A stretch of 64,000 nucleotides of DNA from UBA12077 sp963665525 (GTDB taxonomy: Bacteria > Bacteroidota > Bacteroidia > Bacteroidales > UBA12077), in NCBI GenBank assembly GCA_963665525.1, contig OY762280.1, positions 558,001-622,000 of the forward strand. Direction: 5' to 3'. The position numbers and the translations under genes are program-made. The notes under the pieces were generated by a model. It was not told where the DNA came from. It ran no database searches and saw only the letters and a program-made list of their open reading frames with translations. Shown piece by piece: positions 7,951-16,700 of the stretch. The stretch's first letter is position 1. Each line of letters begins with the position of its first letter.

Positions 7951-9631
7951 GTTTATATGCTACCGATGTTAAATACCATTGGTCATCCTTTTTGTAAAAA
8001 TAAAATGTCCAGTTATTACCGGTTCTTACTTCATAGTGATAAGTTTTCATTTCTCCCTCATACATAAAATCGGGCGATGTTATGTATTCAAAAACTTCTG
8101 TGATCTCCGATTTATAAAATATTGAATCGACTTTTGAATTAAAAGAATCTTCTTTAACTTTTTTATCAAGGATTTTATATTCGAACTTATCGTAACATGT
8201 TAAATGAGCTAGGATTTTATTTGTTTGTTTATTTTGATATAACTTTCCAATAAGTTGTAGTAAGCTATCAATAGAGTTTTTTTGTGATCTTTCTTGTGAA
8301 TTTAATTTTTCTTTGCAGATTTTGTGTTGTAATCCATTCGATGGAATTTGGTAAATTTCGTTTTCCTGATGCTCCATCCCATATTGGCTTCTAAACCAAT
8401 CTCTATCTAAGTTTCCTCGGAATAAAGAGAAAGCTTCCTGAGTTTGATTACTTAAAACTATTGTATCGTCTATATAGCCGCAATTGTATAAATCATAAGA
8501 AAATAACTTGTTAGGCTCAGAAGTATTTGTTTTAACAATAAAATACAGTTGGCCATTATAAATTTTGAGTTTATTTAAGGCTAATTCAGAAATAAAGGTT
8601 TTAAGTCGAGTAACTTTGTTTAAATCATCACTTATAGAAAAAACCTCATAGGTTTTGTTATTATATAAAACAAAATATAAAGCTTTGTTAAATTCATCTT
8701 TTATTATTGAGCCGTCTTTAATCAATATCTTTTTCTTACCAATCCTAATAGAATCTAGGTTGCTTCTGGGTAGTTTTATTGATTTCGAAATGTCATAATT
8801 TTTATTTATCAAGATTAAAGAATCTTTTTGATTATCTAAGATGTAAAGCTGATTGTTTTTTGTAATGTAACTGGTATGATGATAGTGTTTTGTAGTATTT
8901 TGGCTTTTATATATATTCTCTATTTTATTTTCATGCAATTGATAAATAGAGTTTTCATAAAGAAATTTGATTGAGTTTGCAGAATCCTTGGGTTGCTTCT
9001 GAACATAAGGATCAAAAGTAAATTGGAATAATTCGGTTTTATTCCAAGTAGAGTGCTTTAATAAATCCATTTCTATTGTAAAACTTCTGAATTCAATATT
9101 TCTTTTGGAAGGCTTTTCGAAAAGTTTTTCTATATCATAGTTTTTTAAGGAGCTAATAATTTGATCATTTTCAATATGAACAAGAAATGTATAAAACTTA
9201 CCTTTTTGTTTTATTAAGCCTGCAAAGAACTTATGGTCATTGTATTTTTCAAGTTGAAGTATATGAGAGGCTAATCCATTGTTATAAAATGGAGAAAGTA
9301 ATTTAATTCTGGCTCCTGAATGATCTCTGAAGTGGAGGTCGAGTGGTTTAATTTTGGGATAAGTCTTGAAAATATCCAGTTGATCAACGATGAGTTGCTC
9401 TCTTTGATTTATCAGATAAAAACTTGCAGTAGTGTTTGAATAGATTAATATATATGGATCAACTATAACATATTTGTCAATAGAGAAACTGGTGTGGGCA
9501 TATTTTAAACGAACATCAGGATGTAACCTAACTTCTTGTTTTATTGAATTATCAATGGATTCATTTATATTTTGACTAAATAGGGGAGTTAGAACAACAG
9601 TAAAAACTGCTATAAGGATAAATTTTCTCAT
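7931..9631 (-). CDS. Large secreted hypothetical protein
   Basis: Unrecognised 566-residue protein with a Sec signal peptide (MRKFILIAVFTVVLTPLFSQ). The body is a long series of short strand-like segments with recurring polar turns (for example YILDNQKDSLILINKNY and LYFIVKTNTSEPNKLFSY), suggesting a beta-propeller or similar all-beta surface protein, though no named repeat is certain. The C-terminal 60 residues (YEGEMKTYHYEVRTGNNWTFYFYKKDDQWYL region, positions about 525-555) resemble the small SnoaL/NTF2-like domains found at the ends of secreted proteins; this is a guess. It lies 43 bases after the CNNM gene on the same strand and may be the last gene of the yicC-gmk-nadD run. Confidence 0.72.
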   Translation of the reverse strand: MRKFILIAVFTVVLTPLFSQNINESIDNSIKQEVRLHPDVRLKYAHTSFSIDKYVIVDPYILIYSNTTASFYLINQREQLIVDQLDIFKTYPKIKPLDLHFRDHSGARIKLLSPFYNNGLASHILQLEKYNDHKFFAGLIKQKGKFYTFLVHIENDQIISSLKNYDIEKLFEKPSKRNIEFRSFTIEMDLLKHSTWNKTELFQFTFDPYVQKQPKDSANSIKFLYENSIYQLHENKIENIYKSQNTTKHYHHTSYITKNNQLYILDNQKDSLILINKNYDISKSIKLPRSNLDSIRIGKKKILIKDGSIIKDEFNKALYFVLYNNKTYEVFSISDDLNKVTRLKTFISELALNKLKIYNGQLYFIVKTNTSEPNKLFSYDLYNCGYIDDTIVLSNQTQEAFSLFRGNLDRDWFRSQYGMEHQENEIYQIPSNGLQHKICKEKLNSQERSQKNSIDSLLQLIGKLYQNKQTNKILAHLTCYDKFEYKILDKKVKEDSFNSKVDSIFYKSEITEVFEYITSPDFMYEGEMKTYHYEVRTGNNWTFYFYKKDDQWYLTSVAYKQKTHKL

Positions 9632-9674
9632 AATACTTTATTTACTATCTAATAACTAAGATAATTATAAAATA

Positions 9675-10718
9675 TTACATAATATCTAAACGTTTGGCTT
9701 TTCGTTCCCAGATCTTTTTTGCCAGTTCCTGCATATCTTCCACATTATCGAACTCGTCCATAATTTCTGTTCCTAGAAGTGTTTCGATAATATCTTCCAT
9801 AGTTACGATTCCTACCATTTCACCGTATTCACCAACGACCATAGCTATATGTTCTTTGTCTTCAATGAGTTTGTTAAATAATCGGATAATGGGCATTTGT
9901 TCTGTAACTACCTTAATGTCTCGTTTGAGGTCTTTTAACTTTTTATTTTGTTTCCTATCAATCATGTACTGCATGATTTCATCCTTCAGAACATAACCTG
10001 TAATATTTTCAATATCGTTCTCGTAAATAGGAATTCGTGAGAAACGGATTTTAGTATTCTTATCCAGAAAATCTTTTACTGAGATATTTTCTTCATCAGC
10101 AAAAACAACTGTTCTTGGTGTTAGGATGGTTTTTACCTCAATCTTATTGAATGCCATGAGGTTTAAAAGAATATGCGATTCTTCTTTTTTAAAAATACCT
10201 TCTTTAACTCCAATTTCTGCCATTGCCTGAAACTCCGATCGACTTAGAACATCCTGTACTTTATCTTTTTTCAAAGCTTTTGTAATGAATTTTGCAAATA
10301 CAATGATTGGATAAAAAGGAGAGTAGATCATACCATTTAAGAAGTACGGTGTAACTCTTGCGAGATTTTTCCAATAGTTTGCTCCTAAGGTTTTAGGAAT
10401 AATTTCAGAAAAGATAAGTATTGTAACAGTTAATATTCCTGAGACGATAGAAAGATATTCGTTACCCCATAATTTTTGTGCTTGAACACCAACACCAACA
10501 GCTCCAACAGTGTTTGCAAAAGTATTTAAAGTAAGAATTGCGGCTAAAGGAGTATCAATGTTTTCTTTGAATTTTTGAAGAGATTTAGCATAGCTCTTTC
10601 CTTCATTAACTTTTCCTGCAATATACGAATGTGTTGTACTTAACAACGATGCTTCAAGAATAGAGCACATAAAAGAAACAAGAACAGCAATTAAAAAATA
10701 TAGTATTAATAATCCCAT
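9675..10718 (-). CDS. CNNM/CorC-type transporter (DUF21 plus CBS pair)
   Basis: Inner-membrane protein of the CNNM/CorB family, associated with Mg2+ or Co2+ export; older names are HlyC/CorC hemolysin. The N-terminal DUF21 domain (about 1-165) has several hydrophobic segments and the hallmark SEIIPKTLGAN (about 105-115). Two CBS repeats follow (about 195-315; VFADEENISVKDFL and MVVGEYGEMVGIVTMEDIIETLLG). The C-terminal CorC/HlyC domain of longer relatives is missing, so at 347 residues this is the short form. It sits 25 bases after nadD in a leftward operon. The substrate ion is inferred from the family only. Confidence 0.87.
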   Translation of the reverse strand: MGLLILYFLIAVLVSFMCSILEASLLSTTHSYIAGKVNEGKSYAKSLQKFKENIDTPLAAILTLNTFANTVGAVGVGVQAQKLWGNEYLSIVSGILTVTILIFSEIIPKTLGANYWKNLARVTPYFLNGMIYSPFYPIIVFAKFITKALKKDKVQDVLSRSEFQAMAEIGVKEGIFKKEESHILLNLMAFNKIEVKTILTPRTVVFADEENISVKDFLDKNTKIRFSRIPIYENDIENITGYVLKDEIMQYMIDRKQNKKLKDLKRDIKVVTEQMPIIRLFNKLIEDKEHIAMVVGEYGEMVGIVTMEDIIETLLGTEIMDEFDNVEDMQELAKKIWERKAKRLDIM

Positions 10719-10743
10719 GATAAAATTGTAATGCTTAAAGATA

Positions 10744-11319
10744 TCAATTTTTATATAAATTCATTTTATCTATGTATTTATTAACTTCAGATGGCATAAA
10801 ATATCTGATATCTTTATTGTTTTTTATAGATTCACGAATGAAACTGGATGAGATTTCCATTAAAGGAGCATGAATTAGTTTTATGTTTTTATGATTTTCA
10901 AATTCTCCTAAACCATATTCGGGGCGAGGATATACATATATCTGGTATTGATCTAGAATTTGTTCATAATTTTTCCATTTCTTAAACGATTGAAAATTAT
11001 CGCTTCCGGCTATTAAAACAAAACTGTGTTTTGGATTTCTTTCTGAAAGGTATGTTAAAGTATCGATGGTATAGGAAGGTTTTGGAAGATTAAACTCAAT
11101 ATCACAGGCCTTTATCTTCCAATTATCCTGTAAAGCTAACTCAACCATCTTAAAACGATCATATTCGTTGATAAGACTCTTTTTATTTTTTAAAGGATTT
11201 TGAGGGCTTATAACAAGCCAAACTTCATCCAGATCACTAAACTCGGCAAAATAATTAGCGATTGCCAAATGTCCGATATGTATCGGGTTAAAAGAACCAA
11301 AATATAATCCAACTTTCAT
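10744..11319 (-). CDS. nadD: Nicotinate-nucleotide adenylyltransferase
   Basis: Cytosolic enzyme that joins nicotinate mononucleotide and ATP to give deamido-NAD in NAD synthesis. The nucleotidyltransferase signature GSFNPIHIGH is at 8-17 and the second motif ISSSFIRES near 156-164; the length of 191 is typical. It follows gmk by 6 bases and precedes the CNNM gene by 25, within the yicC-gmk-nadD order that recurs in Bacteroidota. The spacing indicates one transcript from upstream of yicC. Confidence 0.95.
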   Translation of the reverse strand: MKVGLYFGSFNPIHIGHLAIANYFAEFSDLDEVWLVISPQNPLKNKKSLINEYDRFKMVELALQDNWKIKACDIEFNLPKPSYTIDTLTYLSERNPKHSFVLIAGSDNFQSFKKWKNYEQILDQYQIYVYPRPEYGLGEFENHKNIKLIHAPLMEISSSFIRESIKNNKDIRYFMPSEVNKYIDKMNLYKN

Positions 11320-11325
11320 CGAAGT

Positions 11326-11892
11326 TTAATTATTTATAAAGTTTATTACCGCTTCCTTCGCTTTTTGTATGGCTTCTTCTAATTTATCATTTACAATGAT
11401 AAGATCAAATTGATTGGAATAAGTTAATTCTTCCTGTGCTTTATCGACACGGTTTTTTATATCTTTGGCACTATCTGTTGACCTTAATAACAGTCTTTTT
11501 TCAAGCTCTTCAATGCTCGGTGGCATAACAAATATGGCCAGCGCTCTGTCCTGATACAATTTCTTAATATTGACCCCACCCACAACATCAACATCAAAAA
11601 TGACATGATTTCCTTTAGACCAAATTCTTTCAACTTCGCTTTTTAAAGTACCATAAAAACGATTTTCGTATACTTCTTCCCACTCAACAAACTCATTGTT
11701 GTTGATTTTTGCTTTAAACTCTTCTGTAGTTAAAAAGTGATAATCTTTCCCATCTATTTCATTTTTTCTTTGAGGTCTGCTTGTTGCCGAAATTGAAAAT
11801 TCCAGACCCAATTTTTTTTCTAATAGACTTTTAACAATGGTTGTTTTACCCGAACCCGATGGTGCTGAAAATATAAATAATTTGCCTTTCAT
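11326..11892 (-). CDS. gmk: Guanylate kinase
   Basis: Phosphorylates GMP to GDP with ATP in the cytosol. The P-loop SAPSGSGKTT lies at 9-18, the GMP-binding region at SATSRPQRKNEIDGKDYHF (about 36-54), and the lid is present. The length of 188 is normal. The ATG is 4 bases after the yicC stop; nadD follows 6 bases on. All expected residues are visible. Confidence 0.96.
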   Translation of the reverse strand: MKGKLFIFSAPSGSGKTTIVKSLLEKKLGLEFSISATSRPQRKNEIDGKDYHFLTTEEFKAKINNNEFVEWEEVYENRFYGTLKSEVERIWSKGNHVIFDVDVVGGVNIKKLYQDRALAIFVMPPSIEELEKRLLLRSTDSAKDIKNRVDKAQEELTYSNQFDLIIVNDKLEEAIQKAKEAVINFINN

Positions 11893-11896
11893 TTAT

Positions 11897-12772
11897 TTAT
11901 AGGATATTTAGCATTTGTTCCTTTATTTTTTCAAGCTCATCCTTCATTAGTACAACAAACTTTTGAATATCAGAATCATTTGCTTTTGAACCTATGGTAT
12001 TTATTTCACGACCTATTTCCTGACTTATAAATCCTAACTTTTTACCATTTGATTCTGGTTCGTTGATCATTTCAATAAAATAATTGCAATGGTTGGTTAA
12101 ACGAACTTTTTCTTCTGTAATATCTAATTTCTCTAAATAATAGATCAGTTCCTGCTCAAAACGGTTTTTATCGTAATCCTTCTCATCAATATTATTGATA
12201 AGGTTATCGCGTAACCTTTCTTTAATCTTTTCTGTTCGGTTTAACTCAAATGGAGTAATTTTTTCTTTATTATCTTCAATAATCTTAATCCTTTGTTCGA
12301 TATCTTCTTTAAGATATTTCCCTTCCTGAATCCTAAAATCATCTAATTGGGTTATTGCTTTTAAAATAGTTTCATTAATAATACTCCAGTCATTATCATC
12401 AATTTCTTCACGTTCAATATTTAAAGTATCTGGCAATCGAATAGCCATTTGTAATAGCTGCTCTGAAGATTGTAGATTTAAATCTGTAGCAATGGATTTT
12501 AATTGCTCAACATAATTTTTAACAACTCCTGCATTGATCGATGTTGCTTTATTGTCATCAGTAATTTCATAATACAGCACAAATTCAATTTTCCCTCGTT
12601 GAAGTTTTTTCGATATGGTATTTCTTATCTCCAATTCTTTTTCGCGATAAACACCAGGTATTTTTGTATATATATCAATGTTTTTGCTGTTTAAAGATTT
12701 TATTTCGACAACTATTTTTCTGTCTTTTAATTCGCATTCGGCTTTTCCGAATCCTGTCATTGATTTTATCAT
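11897..12772 (-). CDS. yicC: YicC family endoribonuclease
   Basis: Member of the YicC/YloC family, a cytosolic RNase that in E. coli and Bacillus takes part in RNA turnover. The N-terminal signature MIKSMTGFGKAE is intact and the C-terminal DUF1732 region (KLGFISQEIGREINTIGSKAND) is typical; 291 residues is full length. It is the first gene of the leftward yicC-gmk-nadD-CNNM run. A minus-strand -7 box (12805-12812) lies 33 bases upstream of the start codon, which fits the chosen ATG. Confidence 0.93.
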   Translation of the reverse strand: MIKSMTGFGKAECELKDRKIVVEIKSLNSKNIDIYTKIPGVYREKELEIRNTISKKLQRGKIEFVLYYEITDDNKATSINAGVVKNYVEQLKSIATDLNLQSSEQLLQMAIRLPDTLNIEREEIDDNDWSIINETILKAITQLDDFRIQEGKYLKEDIEQRIKIIEDNKEKITPFELNRTEKIKERLRDNLINNIDEKDYDKNRFEQELIYYLEKLDITEEKVRLTNHCNYFIEMINEPESNGKKLGFISQEIGREINTIGSKANDSDIQKFVVLMKDELEKIKEQMLNIL

Positions 12773-13111
12773 AGTATTCTTTTCAAATGATTGAATTTGT
12801 AGGGCAAAGGTAAGAAAAATAGTTTATTAGTTATCAGATAAGTATTTCGAGTTTTAGCTTACAGGTTTTTAATTTTTTAAGATCTAATATTAAGAATGAT
12901 AAAAAATGACAATTATTGAGGTAAAATATCCAGAAAATATTTTATGATTCTGTTAATAACTTACATGTAATGAATAATTTGTATTGTTAATAACCTTAAG
13001 ATTTTTCCTGAAATTATGTTTAGAATCTAATTGTAGCAATAATTTCCTGATAATTAACAAATTGTTAAAAACGTAAGTTGATAACACGTTAATTACTAGA
13101 TGTTAAAAAAG
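12773..13111. other. Gene-free AT-rich stretch upstream of the long RNA
   Basis: About 340 bases with no ORF worth calling. Its left end holds the putative yicC promoter; the rest (12840-13110) is AT-rich with many TTAATAA-type words and no inverted repeat or terminator that I can see. Confidence 0.6.
12805..12812 (-). promoter_or_regulatory. Putative -7 box for the yicC operon
   Basis: CAAAGGTA on the + strand reads TACCTTTG on the - strand, matching the Bacteroidota -7 consensus TAnnTTTG. The -33 position about 19 bases further is TATC on +, not a good CAAA match, so the promoter is only half supported. The start point would be near 12798. Confidence 0.45.
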
Positions 13112-13142
13112 TTTGCAGATATCGTATCTCTTTGTACATTTG
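13112..13142 (+). promoter_or_regulatory. Consensus Bacteroidota promoter for the long RNA
   Basis: TTTG (13112-13115), exactly 19 bases, then TACATTTG (13135-13142). This is a perfect match to the -33/-7 form used by the primary sigma factor of Bacteroidota. It predicts a start near 13148-13151, with no good protein gene downstream before the terminator at 13720-13752. Confidence 0.85.
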
Positions 13143-13147
13143 TTATA

Positions 13148-13760
13148 CCAGATGAGAGATAAAAGGTTGCTCAAAAGAGTAGGGAGAGGAAAGAGGTACT
13201 TAGATGTATTTTAGACCAATCAAACAATTGCAAAATTGACTACCCCAAGAGCCGAAGTTCAAATCTGAAAGACTCGTTCTGAAAGATTTGATCAATCTCA
13301 AAAAAACGCCTGGCGTTCTTTAACAGATTGAGCCGTAAGCAGTGAAAGATACAAAAAAGTGATAAGCAATTATCATAGATTTATATTCGACACTGAAACC
13401 TAAAATTAATCTTCGGATTAAACTAAGGTTTACAAAAATTGAATTAACATTTAAAATTCTCATACACGATGGAATTCTGAAAGGGAGACCAAAATGTATA
13501 AGCAATTAGGTGAAAAAAACAATTTATTGTCTTACATAATGGTACTTCGTTCAGGAAGTTAAATCATACGATTTTACTAATGAACAGCCTAACAGCCAAA
13601 CCTTAGCTGGAATGGTTGAAAGGTTCAGGGCTCATAGCAAAAGATCTAATCTTTTGAAATGATGCCAACCATAATAACGGTAATCTGGAACAGAAGAAAA
13701 CTCCGGTTTTCTTATTGTAAAAGGGAACAAATCAACTCGATTTGTTCCCTTTACTGTTTT
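13148..13760 (+). ncRNA. Candidate long structured non-coding RNA, about 600 nt
   Basis: Bounded by a perfect promoter and a 14-bp terminator hairpin, with no convincing ORF inside. Visible structure: closing pair CCAGAT (13148-13153) with ATCTGG (13683-13688); hairpin TCAAATCT/AGATTTGA (13259-13266/13284-13291), directly abutted by TCAATCT/AGATTGA (13292-13298/13325-13331) with an inner AACGC/GCGTT; hairpin AAACCT-loop-TTAATC-UUCG-GATTAA-loop-AGGTTT (13396-13431), a symmetric 4x4 internal loop capped by a cUUCGg tetraloop; CAAAAGA/TCTTTTG (13638-13644/13650-13656); AAGAAAAC/GTTTTCTT (13694-13701/13706-13713) with a UCCG loop. It does not show the conserved blocks of RNase P RNA, tmRNA, SRP or 6S RNA. 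A 20-codon ORF (MRDKRLLKRVGRGKRYLDVF) could start at 13152, almost at the transcript start; this may be chance. Confidence 0.6.
13720..13752. terminator. Bidirectional terminator
   Basis: AAAGGGAACAAATC (13720-13733), loop AACTC, GATTTGTTCCCTTT (13739-13752): a perfect 14-bp stem between the rightward long RNA and the leftward MATE gene, whose stop is at 13788. The uridine tract is short on both sides (TTTACTGTTTTA to the right, TTTTACAA to the left), so termination efficiency is uncertain. Confidence 0.75.
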
Positions 13761-13787
13761 ATAGTGTTTTGTTATACTGAATACCAG

Positions 13788-15116
13788 TTAAATTACCGCT
13801 TTCTTCTTCCAATTTCCAGTCAGGTAGTAAATATAGGATAGTAGGAATCCAACAAACCAACCCATAGGGATAGCCCACCATATTCCTACTTCATCTAATC
13901 TTTTAGAAAGTAACCATGCGCCAGGTATTCGAATAACCCAAAGGGCTATTAATGAGATAAACATTGGGATTAAAGTGTCGCCGGCACCCCGCATTACCCC
14001 GGCAATAGTAAACATCGAAGTAAATACAATATAAAAGGCACTAACGATGATCAGGTATTCTCTACCAATACGAATAACTTCCGGATCGTTAGTGAATATA
14101 CCAATAATTGAATGACTAAATATGAGAACACATACAGATACTACAACCGAAACTACAGATGACATTTTTAGTGTTGCAATAAATCCGGTACGTACACGAT
14201 CTATTTTCTTTGCACCAATATTTTGGCCTACAAATGTAGCTAGAGCAGCAGCAAAGTTCATGGCAGGTAAGGATGCAATGGAATCAATTCGTGTGGCCAC
14301 AGAATAGGCCGCTATCACATCTGTTCCGAATCCATTCACGATACTTATAAGCGCCATCATACCGGCAGCAACAAATGTTTGTTGTAATCCTGTTGGTAAT
14401 CCAATACGTACACTTTTCTTAAATATTTCAGTATCAAATATTAGGTCTTTGAATGAGAATCGAACAATCTTATGTGTTTTATTAAGGTATATGATTGCTG
14501 TAATAAAAGCTCCCCCCTGGGCAATTACAGATGCTATAGCAACTCCTTCAATACCCCAGTTAAAAACAAGTACAAAAAGCAGGTCGAGACCAATATTAAT
14601 AACCGTTGATATAATTAGAAAATACAACGGAGTTTTAGAATCTCCCAATCCACGAAGAATAGCACTTGTTCCATTAAACCCAAACGAAACGAGTACACCT
14701 CCCATAAAAATGTTAAAATATGATTTTGCCTGGGGAATAACTTCTTCCGGTAGTTTTAGTAATCTAAAGATTTCCTCACTAAAAGATATACTTACAATAC
14801 TTATAAATATTGAAGCAAAAAACAGAAATATGAAAAGAGTATTGATGGTTCTTTTAACTTTCTCAATATCTTTTGCTCCAAAATATTGTGCAATTACAAT
14901 GGTGCTTCCTGATGCAATGCCAATAAATAGTGAAAGAAAAGCAAAGATAATTGGGAATGAAGCTCCAACAGCTGCCAATGCTTCTTTGCCAATAAAATTT
15001 CCAACGATAACGCTATCAACAATATTATATAATTGTTGAAATACATTACCTAAAAGCATTGGAAGGGCAAACTTTAGGATTAATGATCCTTCTTTTCCTG
15101 TGGTTAAATCTTTCAT
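13788..15116 (-). CDS. MATE family efflux transporter
   Basis: Twelve-helix multidrug and toxin extrusion antiporter of the inner membrane, driven by Na+ or H+. It has two six-helix halves, each opening with the family pattern (LILKFALPMLLGNVFQQL near the N-terminus; FKKSVRIGLPTGLQQTF at the start of the second half). The PMLLGNVFQQLYNIVDS segment is typical of the DinF/NorM-like group. At 442 residues it is complete. It is a single gene, separated from tnaA by that gene's terminator. The substrate cannot be read from sequence. Confidence 0.9.
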   Translation of the reverse strand: MKDLTTGKEGSLILKFALPMLLGNVFQQLYNIVDSVIVGNFIGKEALAAVGASFPIIFAFLSLFIGIASGSTIVIAQYFGAKDIEKVKRTINTLFIFLFFASIFISIVSISFSEEIFRLLKLPEEVIPQAKSYFNIFMGGVLVSFGFNGTSAILRGLGDSKTPLYFLIISTVINIGLDLLFVLVFNWGIEGVAIASVIAQGGAFITAIIYLNKTHKIVRFSFKDLIFDTEIFKKSVRIGLPTGLQQTFVAAGMMALISIVNGFGTDVIAAYSVATRIDSIASLPAMNFAAALATFVGQNIGAKKIDRVRTGFIATLKMSSVVSVVVSVCVLIFSHSIIGIFTNDPEVIRIGREYLIIVSAFYIVFTSMFTIAGVMRGAGDTLIPMFISLIALWVIRIPGAWLLSKRLDEVGIWWAIPMGWFVGFLLSYIYYLTGNWKKKAVI

Positions 15117-15213
15117 TCGTGATTTTTAAAGATCATGCAAAACTGCCGAAATAAATTTTAGAAACAAAATTTATTGAAGCAATAAAGTAGAACAAATCAA
15201 TGTGAATAATGTT

Positions 15214-15248
15214 AAAATAAAAACCCCCGAATTAGTTTCGAGGGTTTT
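15214..15248 (-). terminator. tnaA terminator
   Basis: A ten-pair stem with one mismatch, 15222-15231 with 15237-15246, is followed on the - strand by a T-rich tract (TTTTTATTTT, complement of 15214-15223). It lies 21 bases beyond the tnaA stop and separates it from the MATE gene. Confidence 0.8.
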
Positions 15249-15268
15249 AGTATTCTGTGTTATAATTA

Positions 15269-16645
15269 TTATGCTTTTTCCAGTTCAACAGTAAAGTGTC
15301 TCATAATTGGAGCTTCATCAACAATCTTATAGCCTTTTGTAATTTGATCTCTTCTGTCGAAAACATTTTTAAGAGCAACAGCAATAACATCCATATGATT
15401 GTTAGTATACACTCTACGAGGAATCGCTAATCGTAAAAGCTCTAAGGCTGGATAACGATTTTCTCTTGTTTCAGGATCGCGATCTGCAAGTAAGGTTCCG
15501 ATTTCTACTCCACGAATACCGGCTTCTTTATATACTTCTATAGCTAATGTTTGTGCTATATATTCTTCTTTTGGAACATTAGGTAAAAACTTTTTAGCAT
15601 TTACAAATATAGCATGTCCACCGTAAGGTTTTTGAACAGGAATACCAAAATCAGTAAGTCTTTGTCCAAGATATTCCACTTGTTTAATTCTTGTTTCTAA
15701 GTATTCAAATTCTGTTCCTTCGTCTAAACCTTGAGCTAAAGCATTCATATCACGGCCCGACATACCTCCATAAGTAATAAATCCTTCGAAAACGATATTG
15801 AAAACAGTGGCTTTTTTAAAGATATCTTCGTCTTTTAATGCAATAAAACCACCCATGTTTACAATAGCATCTTTTTTACTACTCATGGTCATTCCATCGG
15901 CATACGAGAACATTTCTTTTACGATCTCTTTGATCGTTTTATTTTCGTATCCTTTTTCGCGCATTTTAATAAAGTATGCATTCTCAGCAAAACGTGCCGA
16001 ATCGTAAATTACCTTAATCTTATATTTATCAGCAACTTTACGAACTTCTTTCATGTTTTCAATAGAAACAGGTTGTCCTCCCGATGAGTTACAAGTAACT
16101 GTAACTACAATAAAAGGAATTTTCTCAGGAGTATGTTCCTGAATTGTTTTTTCTAACTTGTCGATATTGATATTACCTTTAAAAGGATGTTCAATTTCAG
16201 TGTCGAAAGCTTCATCAATAGTACAATCAATTGCTTTTGCTTTTCTGAATTCGATGTGTCCTTTTGTGGTGTCGAAATGCGAGTTTCCAGGAACAATATC
16301 ACCTTCTTTAACTAAAGCCGAGAATAATACATTTTCTGCAGCTCTTCCCTGATGTGTAGGAAGGAAATAATCAAATCCTAATAATTCTTTAATTTTATTT
16401 TTTAAAGTATGATATGAAGAAGCACCAGCATAACTTTCATCGCCAACCATCATTGCCGACCACTGTTTGTCGCTCATAGCGCCAGTTCCTGAGTCAGTTA
16501 AGAGATCAATATATACTTGTTCGCTTTTTAAATTAAATAAGTTGAATTTAGCTTCTTTTATCCACTGTTCACGTTCTTCGCGTGTGCTTTTACGGATGGT
16601 TTCAACCATCTTGATTTTATATGATTCTGCAAATGGTAATTCCAT
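15269..16645 (-). CDS. tnaA: Tryptophanase
   Basis: PLP beta-eliminating lyase that splits tryptophan to indole, pyruvate and ammonia in the cytosol. The fold family is shared with tyrosine phenol-lyase. It shows SDSGTGAMSDKQW-type residues near 51-62, PTHQGRAAEN (96-105) and the PLP lysine in MSSKKDA (Lys257/258). Two specificity positions point to tryptophanase: Asp125 in HFDTTKGH, where tyrosine phenol-lyase has Thr, and Ile in GVEIG (about 380), where tyrosine phenol-lyase has Arg. The length of 458 is normal. A 175-base structured leader lies upstream and a terminator downstream, so it is probably monocistronic and regulated in the leader. Confidence 0.9.
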   Translation of the reverse strand: MELPFAESYKIKMVETIRKSTREEREQWIKEAKFNLFNLKSEQVYIDLLTDSGTGAMSDKQWSAMMVGDESYAGASSYHTLKNKIKELLGFDYFLPTHQGRAAENVLFSALVKEGDIVPGNSHFDTTKGHIEFRKAKAIDCTIDEAFDTEIEHPFKGNINIDKLEKTIQEHTPEKIPFIVVTVTCNSSGGQPVSIENMKEVRKVADKYKIKVIYDSARFAENAYFIKMREKGYENKTIKEIVKEMFSYADGMTMSSKKDAIVNMGGFIALKDEDIFKKATVFNIVFEGFITYGGMSGRDMNALAQGLDEGTEFEYLETRIKQVEYLGQRLTDFGIPVQKPYGGHAIFVNAKKFLPNVPKEEYIAQTLAIEVYKEAGIRGVEIGTLLADRDPETRENRYPALELLRLAIPRRVYTNNHMDVIAVALKNVFDRRDQITKGYKIVDEAPIMRHFTVELEKA

Positions 16646-16700
16646 GATAAATAATGTTTTAGTAAAACAATATGATTAAAATAAGAAAATAATGATTTGT

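Noticed and set aside
13250..13275. tRNA T-loop-like GTTCAAATC
   Set aside because: The flanks do not pair as a T stem and no acceptor or anticodon arm is present; the word is part of the TCAAATCT/AGATTTGA hairpin.
13148..13760. RNase P RNA (short GAGGAAAG-like and ACAGAA words near the two ends)
   Set aside because: The conserved blocks around those words (GAGGAAAGTCCGGGC and ACAGAA followed by CCCGGCTTA) are not present, and the transcript is too long.
14122..15039. Rightward ORFs opposite the MATE gene
   Set aside because: Antisense shadows of a clear transporter gene with no protein-like composition.
15269..16645. Tyrosine phenol-lyase
   Set aside because: The two specificity positions are Asp and Ile as in tryptophanase, not Thr and Arg.
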